In this document: positions 59,151 to 64,000 of the stretch, piece after piece
Position numbering within the stretch: position 1 is the stretch's first letter
Layout: each line of letters opens with the position of its first letter
From: Gammaproteobacteria bacterium
GTDB lineage: Bacteria > Pseudomonadota > Gammaproteobacteria > Arenicellales > Poriferihabitantaceae
Direction of reading: 5' to 3'
Length of the DNA stretch: 64,000 bases
Assembly: GCA_030432755.1 (NCBI GenBank)
Contig: JAUILZ010000001.1
Span: forward strand, 124,001-188,000
Made by a program: the position numbers and the translations under genes
Notes under the pieces: generated by a model
Seen by the model: the letters and a program-made list of their open reading frames with translations, nothing else
Database searches by the model: none
What the model was told of the DNA's origin: nothing

Positions 59151-60146
59151 ATGAAGAAAATCCTGCCCGTCCTGCTCATCGTCATACTGGTTGCCGGGGG
59201 ATGGTACTGGTGGCGAGATCACGCGCAGCAGGATGACGGCAACCTGACGCTCTACGGAAACATCGACATCCGCCAGGTTGCGCTGGCATTCGATGGCAGC
59301 GGCAGGATCACCGAGCTAATCGCCGAGGAAGGTGACGTCGTTGGCAAGGACGACATCATCGGTCGCCTGGATACTCGCGCGCTGGAACTCCAGGCGAAGG
59401 CGCAAGAAGCCGAGGTCGAGGCCCAGCGGCAGGCGCTGCTGGAATTGAAAGCGGGCGCGCGGCCCGAGGAAATCGCCCAGGCACGCGCCAGGGTCGCCTC
59501 AGCCCATGCGAGCGCGGAGCTGGCGAACTTCAATCAGAACCGTGTCGCCCGGCTCGTGACATCGGACAGCGGCGCGGTCAGCAAGCAGGAGATGGATCGG
59601 GCGAAGGCGGAGGCCGATGCGGCGGAAGCCACCCGGGAACAGGAGAAGGCCGCGCTCGACCTGATCCTGGCCGGCGCCCGTGAAGAGGATATTGCCGCGG
59701 CCGAGGCCAGGTTGCGTTCCGCGGAGGCGCAGCTGGAACACCTGCGCTTCCAGCTCGACCAGGGCGTTCTGCGCGCGCCGAGCGACTCCGTCGTGCGTTC
59801 GCGTTTGCGAGAGCCGGGCGACATGGTCACGCCACAATCGCCGGTCTACGCGCTGGCACTCACCCAGCCCAAGTGGGTGCGGGTCTACGTGCGTGAGGTC
59901 GATCTCGGCCTGATCAGGCCGGGCATGGAAGCGGAAATCATCTCCGACAGCTTCCCCGACCAGCGTTTCACCGGCACCGTCGGATACATCTCGTCGGTGG
60001 CCGAGTTCACACCCAAGGTCGTGCAGACCGAGGAACTGCGCACGAACCTCGTTTACGAGGTTCGCGTGATCATCAGCGACGAGGCGGAAAAGCTGCGCCT
60101 TGGACAGCCTGTTACCGTGCAGCTGCCCATCGCGCCGGCGGCATGA
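59151..60146 (+). CDS. HlyD-family membrane fusion protein
   Basis: A 331-residue periplasmic adaptor. One N-terminal membrane helix (ILPVLLIVILVAGGWYWW) precedes a lipoyl/barrel-sandwich half (LTLYGNIDIRQVALAFDGSGRI), a long coiled-coil hairpin (EVEAQRQALLELKAG..., ~75-205) and a beta-barrel domain (VLRAPSDSVVRSRLREPGDMV). It should bridge the ABC pump encoded next to an outer-membrane channel. It overlaps the following ATPase gene (ATGA), so it is one operon. Confidence 0.9.
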   Translation: MKKILPVLLIVILVAGGWYWWRDHAQQDDGNLTLYGNIDIRQVALAFDGSGRITELIAEEGDVVGKDDIIGRLDTRALELQAKAQEAEVEAQRQALLELKAGARPEEIAQARARVASAHASAELANFNQNRVARLVTSDSGAVSKQEMDRAKAEADAAEATREQEKAALDLILAGAREEDIAAAEARLRSAEAQLEHLRFQLDQGVLRAPSDSVVRSRLREPGDMVTPQSPVYALALTQPKWVRVYVREVDLGLIRPGMEAEIISDSFPDQRFTGTVGYISSVAEFTPKVVQTEELRTNLVYEVRVIISDEAEKLRLGQPVTVQLPIAPAA

Positions 60147-61900
60147 CCGATCCGGTAGTCGCTGCCGAGGGCCTGTCGAAGGTCTTCAGGGACGACAACC
60201 TCGGTTACGTCACCGCGATCGACGCGCTCACGCTGAACGTGCGTCCGGGCGAGCTGACGGCGCTGGTGGGCCCGGATGGCGCGGGCAAGACGACACTGAT
60301 GCGGATGTTCGCCGGGCTGATGAAGCCGGATGGTGGATCCCTTTCCGTCCTCGGCATCGATGTCGTTCGCGATCCGCAACAGGTGCAGGACCGGATCAGC
60401 TACATGCCGCAACGCTTTGGCCTTTACGAAGACCTGAGCGTGATGGAAAACCTGGACCTCTACGCGGATCTACACGGCGTGCCGCATGAGGAACGTCGCG
60501 AACGCTATGCCCGCATGCTCGAGATGACCGACATGGCGCGATTTACCGCGCGCCCGGCGGGAAAGCTGTCTGGAGGGATGAAACAGAAGCTGGGGCTCGC
60601 CTGCACCCTGGTGCGTTCGCCCGAACTGCTGCTGCTGGACGAACCCAGCGTCGGCGTCGATCCGCTCTCGCGGCGCGACCTCTGGAAGATCGTGCAGCAA
60701 CTCGTCGAGGACGAGGGGCTGAGCGTGGTCTTGAGCACGTCCTACAGCGACGAAGCCGAGCGCTGCGCGCGGGTCCATGTCATGCACGGGGGGCGCGTAC
60801 TGGAAAGTGGGCAACCCGGCGCGATCCGGGAACGGGCGAGGGGACTGACCTTTACCGCGGCGACGCCGGACGGCACGCCCGCGCGTAACGTCCAGGCGCG
60901 GTTGATCGATGCTTCCGCGCTGATCATCGATGCCGTGCCGCAGGGAGGCAACGTGCGCTACATCCGTCGGCCCGATGCGGACGAACGGGAAATCGAGGCG
61001 CTGATTCCGGGGATAGCAAGGGAGCGCAGGGTCGAGGAACTGGAGGACGCTTTCATGATGCTGCTGCGCGAGCACGAGGAGGCAGCGTCCGGTGCTGCAC
61101 CATCGATGAAGACAACGGAAAACGGGATTCGTCACGACGACGGGAAGCCGGTGATCCAGGTGCGTGACCTCGTGCGCAAGTTCGGGGATTTCACCGCCGT
61201 CGCCAGTACCTCCTTCGCCGTCGAACGCGGCGAGATCTTCGGGCTGCTCGGACCCAATGGCGCTGGCAAGACCACGACATTCCGCATGCTTTGCGGTCTG
61301 CTGCCGGCCACCAGCGGTCACCTCGAGGTCGCGGGGAGGGACCTCAGGACGGCACGCGCCCGGGCGCGCGCCCGGATCGGTTACGTGTCGCAGAAATTCG
61401 CGCTCTACGGCAATCTCAGCGTGCGCGAGAACCTGCAGTTCTTCGGCGGCGCTTACGGCCTCGGACAGCGTGCATTGCGCGAGCGTATCGCGGCGATGGT
61501 GGCGCAGTTCAATCTCGATCCCTCGGCCATCAGTGGCCTGCTACCCGCCGGGTACAGGCAGCGACTCGCCATGGCGACGGGCCTCCTGCATCAGCCCGAG
61601 ATCCTGTTCCTGGACGAGCCGACCAGTGGCATCGACCCGCTTGCCCGGCGCGCGTTCTGGCGCACGATCACCGCGCTCGCGCAAGACGGCGTGACGATCG
61701 TGATCACCACGCATTTCATGGAAGAGGCCGAATACTGCGACCGCATCGCGATCCAGGATGCCGGCGAGATGTTGGCCATCGGCACCCCGCGCGAAATTCG
61801 CGAACTGGCAGGCCAAGCAGGCGCGCGCGACATGAACAGCGCGTTTATCGCGATCGTGGAGGATTCCCGGGACCGCCGTGGAACCCGGGTGGCAGCATGA
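60143..61900 (+). CDS. Double ABC ATPase (two fused nucleotide-binding domains)
   Basis: A 585-residue cytoplasmic protein with two ABC domains. The first NBD has Walker A GPDGAGKTTLMR, signature LSGGMKQKLGLA and Walker B LLLLDEPSVGVDP; the second has GPNGAGKTTTFRML and LFLDEPTSGIDP with a degenerate signature, LPAGYRQRLAMA. This is the YhiH/RbbA-like layout in which one subunit supplies both ATPase sites to two ABC-2 permeases. It lies between the HlyD and permease genes with 4-bp overlaps on both sides. Confidence 0.9.
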   Translation: MTDPVVAAEGLSKVFRDDNLGYVTAIDALTLNVRPGELTALVGPDGAGKTTLMRMFAGLMKPDGGSLSVLGIDVVRDPQQVQDRISYMPQRFGLYEDLSVMENLDLYADLHGVPHEERRERYARMLEMTDMARFTARPAGKLSGGMKQKLGLACTLVRSPELLLLDEPSVGVDPLSRRDLWKIVQQLVEDEGLSVVLSTSYSDEAERCARVHVMHGGRVLESGQPGAIRERARGLTFTAATPDGTPARNVQARLIDASALIIDAVPQGGNVRYIRRPDADEREIEALIPGIARERRVEELEDAFMMLLREHEEAASGAAPSMKTTENGIRHDDGKPVIQVRDLVRKFGDFTAVASTSFAVERGEIFGLLGPNGAGKTTTFRMLCGLLPATSGHLEVAGRDLRTARARARARIGYVSQKFALYGNLSVRENLQFFGGAYGLGQRALRERIAAMVAQFNLDPSAISGLLPAGYRQRLAMATGLLHQPEILFLDEPTSGIDPLARRAFWRTITALAQDGVTIVITTHFMEEAEYCDRIAIQDAGEMLAIGTPREIRELAGQAGARDMNSAFIAIVEDSRDRRGTRVAA

Positions 61901-63027
61901 GTTCTTTCGTCTCGAAGGGTCGCTTCATTGCCCTGGTGCGCAAGGAAACCAGGCAGATGCTGCGTGACCGAACCAATCTGGTCGTCGGTCTGCTCCTGCC
62001 CGTCGTGCTGATTCTGCTGTTCGGCTATGGCCTGTCCTTTGATGTCACGGATGCACGTGTCGCCGTGGTGATGGAGGACAACTCCGCCGCCACCACGAGC
62101 ATAGTCTCGGGGCTTGCCGGCTCGGACTACATCAGTCCGGTGTGGGTGTACTCGATGGCCGAGGCGGAGCAGTTGATCCGGAAAGGAGAGGCCGACGCCA
62201 TTCTGCGCGTTCCCGTCGATTTCACCCGCAACCTGGCGGCGGGGCACGGAGCACTGCAGCTCATCCTGAACGGTGTGGATTCCAACTCGGCGCAGGCCAT
62301 CGAAGGCTACGCCAACAGCGCGATGCAGAGCGCGATACAGATCAATGCCGACCGACAGGGCAACCTCGCCACGCAATCGGGCAGCGTCTCCATCGTATCG
62401 CGCACCTGGTTCAACGAGGCGAATGACAGTACCTGGTTCCTCGTCCCGGGCCTCATCGTGCTGGTGATGACGCTGATCGGCGCTTTCCTGACCTCGCTCC
62501 TCATCGCGCGCGAGTGGGAGCGTGGCACGCTGGAATCACTCTTCGTCACCCCCGCGCGCCCGCTGGAGCTGGTGCTGGCGAAGCTGGCTCCCTATGTCCT
62601 GATCGGCGCGATCGATCTCGTGATGTGCCTCCTCGCGGCCAAGTTCGTCTTCGGTGTGCCGATGCGGGGCTCGCTCTGGATCATTGCCCTGTCATCGCTC
62701 CTCTATCTCCTGGTGTCGCTCGCGCTCGGGCTCGCGATCTCGGGTGCGATGCGCAACCAGTTTGCCGCCAGCCAGGTGGCGCTCCTCGCGAGCTTCATGC
62801 CGGCGATGATGCTGTCAGGCTTTGTCTTCGATCTGCGCAACGTGCCGTTGGCGATCCAGGTGATAAGCAATCTGCTGCCCGCGACCCATTTCATGGGCCT
62901 GATCAAGACGCTCTTCATGGCGGGTGACTACTGGCCACAGATATTGCGCGCCAATGCCACGCTGGCGGTCTACGGGGTGGTGCTGGTCGCGCTCGCAACG
63001 CGCACGCTGGCGAAGAAGCTGGATTGA
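61897..63027 (+). CDS. ABC-2 type permease
   Basis: A 376-residue membrane protein of the YhhJ/ABC2_membrane_3 type. It has an N-terminal helix (VVGLLLPVVLILLFGYGLSF), a large extracytoplasmic domain (~55-180) and C-terminal helices with AREWERGTLESLFVTPARPLELVLAKL, which is the conserved coupling-helix region. It forms the transmembrane pore with the next permease. The start overlaps the ATPase stop (ATGA). Confidence 0.9.
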   Translation: MSSFVSKGRFIALVRKETRQMLRDRTNLVVGLLLPVVLILLFGYGLSFDVTDARVAVVMEDNSAATTSIVSGLAGSDYISPVWVYSMAEAEQLIRKGEADAILRVPVDFTRNLAAGHGALQLILNGVDSNSAQAIEGYANSAMQSAIQINADRQGNLATQSGSVSIVSRTWFNEANDSTWFLVPGLIVLVMTLIGAFLTSLLIAREWERGTLESLFVTPARPLELVLAKLAPYVLIGAIDLVMCLLAAKFVFGVPMRGSLWIIALSSLLYLLVSLALGLAISGAMRNQFAASQVALLASFMPAMMLSGFVFDLRNVPLAIQVISNLLPATHFMGLIKTLFMAGDYWPQILRANATLAVYGVVLVALATRTLAKKLD

Positions 63028-63029
63028 CG

Positions 63030-64000
63030 ATGCACGGCGCCGCGCTTTACCTGGCCCAGACCTTCGCGCTCATCCGCAAGGAGATGCTGAGCCTGCTGAA
63101 GGATCCGTCCAGCCGCGCATTGCTCGTCGCTCCCGCGCTGATGCAGGCGCTGCTGTTCGGCTACGGCGCGACCTACGAACTCACCCATGCGCCCTACGCC
63201 GTGCTCGACCAGAGCAACAGCGCCGCTTCGCGCGATATCCTCGCGCGCGTCGAGAGCACGGGAGTCTTCAGACAGATCGCGGCACTCGGGAACTCCACCC
63301 AGATCGCCGGGTCGATCGACAGCGGGGATGCGCTGCTCGTCCTGGTGTTTCCCCCGGATTTTGCATCGCGCCTCGCCGCCGGGGAGGATGCGCCGATGCA
63401 GGTCATCCTCGACGGACGCAACTCGGCCACCGCGGGCGCCGCCGCGGCCCAGGTCGGTTCGATCGTCGGGGCCTATAACCAGTCGCTCGGCGCCTCCTCA
63501 CCGGTGCGCATCGTACGCCGCGCCTGGTTCAATCCGAATTACGAGTCCCGCTGGAACCTGATGCCGGCGATGATCGCCTCGCTGAGCATGCTCCAGACGC
63601 TGATGCTGGCCGCGTTGTCCGTCGCGCGCGAACGGGAGCAGGGCACCTTCGACCAGCTCCTGGTCACGCCGCTGACGCCCTCCCAGATATTGATCGGCAA
63701 GGCGCTGCCCTCGATACTCGTCGGACTGTTGCAGTCCACGATCATCTTCCTGGTCATCCTTTACTGGTTCCGGATCCCGATGGCCGGATCCGTCTGGCTG
63801 CTCTACTTCGGCCTGCTGGTGTTCACCACCGCTTCGGTCGGGATAGGCCTTTCCATCTCGGCGGTCTCGCTTTCCATGCAGCAGGCGATGCTCTATACCT
63901 TCATGCTCGTGATGCCGTTGATGCTGTTGTCCGGGCTGCTCACCCCCGTGCGCAATATGCCGGACGTGCTGGAGGCCGCGACCTGGGCGAATCCCCTGAG
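63030..64000 (+). CDS. ABC-2 type permease, partial
   Basis: The second permease of the exporter, cut by the window end (323 codons visible). MLSLLKDPSSRALLVAPALMQALLFGYGATYELT opens the first helix, and VAREREQGTFDQLLVTPLTPSQILIGKALP is the coupling-helix motif, as in the first permease. It starts 2 bp after the preceding stop. Together with the HlyD protein and double ATPase it makes a complete export pump. Confidence 0.9.
   Translation, partial: MHGAALYLAQTFALIRKEMLSLLKDPSSRALLVAPALMQALLFGYGATYELTHAPYAVLDQSNSAASRDILARVESTGVFRQIAALGNSTQIAGSIDSGDALLVLVFPPDFASRLAAGEDAPMQVILDGRNSATAGAAAAQVGSIVGAYNQSLGASSPVRIVRRAWFNPNYESRWNLMPAMIASLSMLQTLMLAALSVAREREQGTFDQLLVTPLTPSQILIGKALPSILVGLLQSTIIFLVILYWFRIPMAGSVWLLYFGLLVFTTASVGIGLSISAVSLSMQQAMLYTFMLVMPLMLLSGLLTPVRNMPDVLEAATWANPL

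Noticed and set aside
1..64000. CRISPR arrays, tRNA or rRNA genes, intact IS elements, prophage genes
   Set aside because: No regular direct repeats with spacers, cloverleaf-like sequence or transposase/integrase frames were seen on reading both strands.

Overview
The window is GC-rich, gene-dense bacterial chromosome. Sigma70-like promoters, families such as DUF2852, DUF2959, DUF1328, SYLF, a Bcr/CflA exporter, ClsC/YmdC-type phospholipase D and MltF-type transglycosylase, outer-membrane beta-barrels and an octahaem cytochrome all point to a Gram-negative proteobacterium. A free-living gammaproteobacterium is the best guess; the genus cannot be fixed from this sequence alone. I see no rRNA, tRNA, CRISPR array, intact insertion sequence or prophage.

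Region by region. 1-7.8 kb: a partial ketopantoate-reductase-like gene, a DUF2852 membrane protein divergent from a TetR regulator with two clear palindromic operators, a HAD phosphatase, a full-length phosphoketolase, an OsmC protein, two GNAT acetyltransferases and a RHH/RelE-type toxin-antitoxin pair with a textbook promoter-operator. 7.9-15.3 kb: an unusual block holding a transglutaminase-like secreted protein (+ strand), then on the - strand a papain-like/alpha-beta-hydrolase fusion, a trypsin-like protease, a Tat-exported tyrosinase with a plant-polyphenol-oxidase-like C-terminal domain, and an MFS protein. 15.5-19.4 kb: a FAD amine oxidase, an NMT1/THI5-like protein and two unrecognised genes.

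19.4-25.6 kb: a compact aromatic catabolic operon: gentisate dioxygenase, fumarylpyruvate hydrolase, maleylpyruvate isomerase, MarR, a FAD monooxygenase of the salicylyl-CoA/anthraniloyl-CoA type and a benzoate-CoA-ligase-like enzyme. Together they suggest hydroxybenzoate to hydroxybenzoyl-CoA to gentisyl-CoA to gentisate to pyruvate plus fumarate. 25.6-30.1 kb: an ECF sigma factor, zinc-finger anti-sigma and ArsM-like methyltransferase with a membrane tail, preceded by a well-formed ECF promoter; then a DsrE protein and a lower-GC polytopic membrane glycosyltransferase-like gene.

30.2-50.9 kb: a long run of envelope and stress genes: DUF1328, a Crp/Fnr regulator, small coiled-coil proteins, an HtrA-like protease, AI-2E family permease, SYLF, DUF2959 and DUF4136 proteins, two phospholipase-D-type cardiolipin synthases around a repeat-rich secreted protein, MltF-like transglycosylase, MscS channel, a beta-barrel and HdeD. 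51-64 kb: an octaheme cytochrome with HEAT and TPR repeats, another barrel, a Bcr/CflA exporter, a PdxR/MocR regulator divergent from a PNPOx-like flavoprotein, peptide deformylase, acylphosphatase, and a HlyD / double-ATPase / two-permease ABC exporter cut by the window end.

A dispersed miniature inverted-repeat element occurs three times (11.6, 16.8-17.1 and 54.3-54.5 kb). Its 265-bp copy lies exactly between two convergent genes and supplies both stop codons from its terminal repeats.
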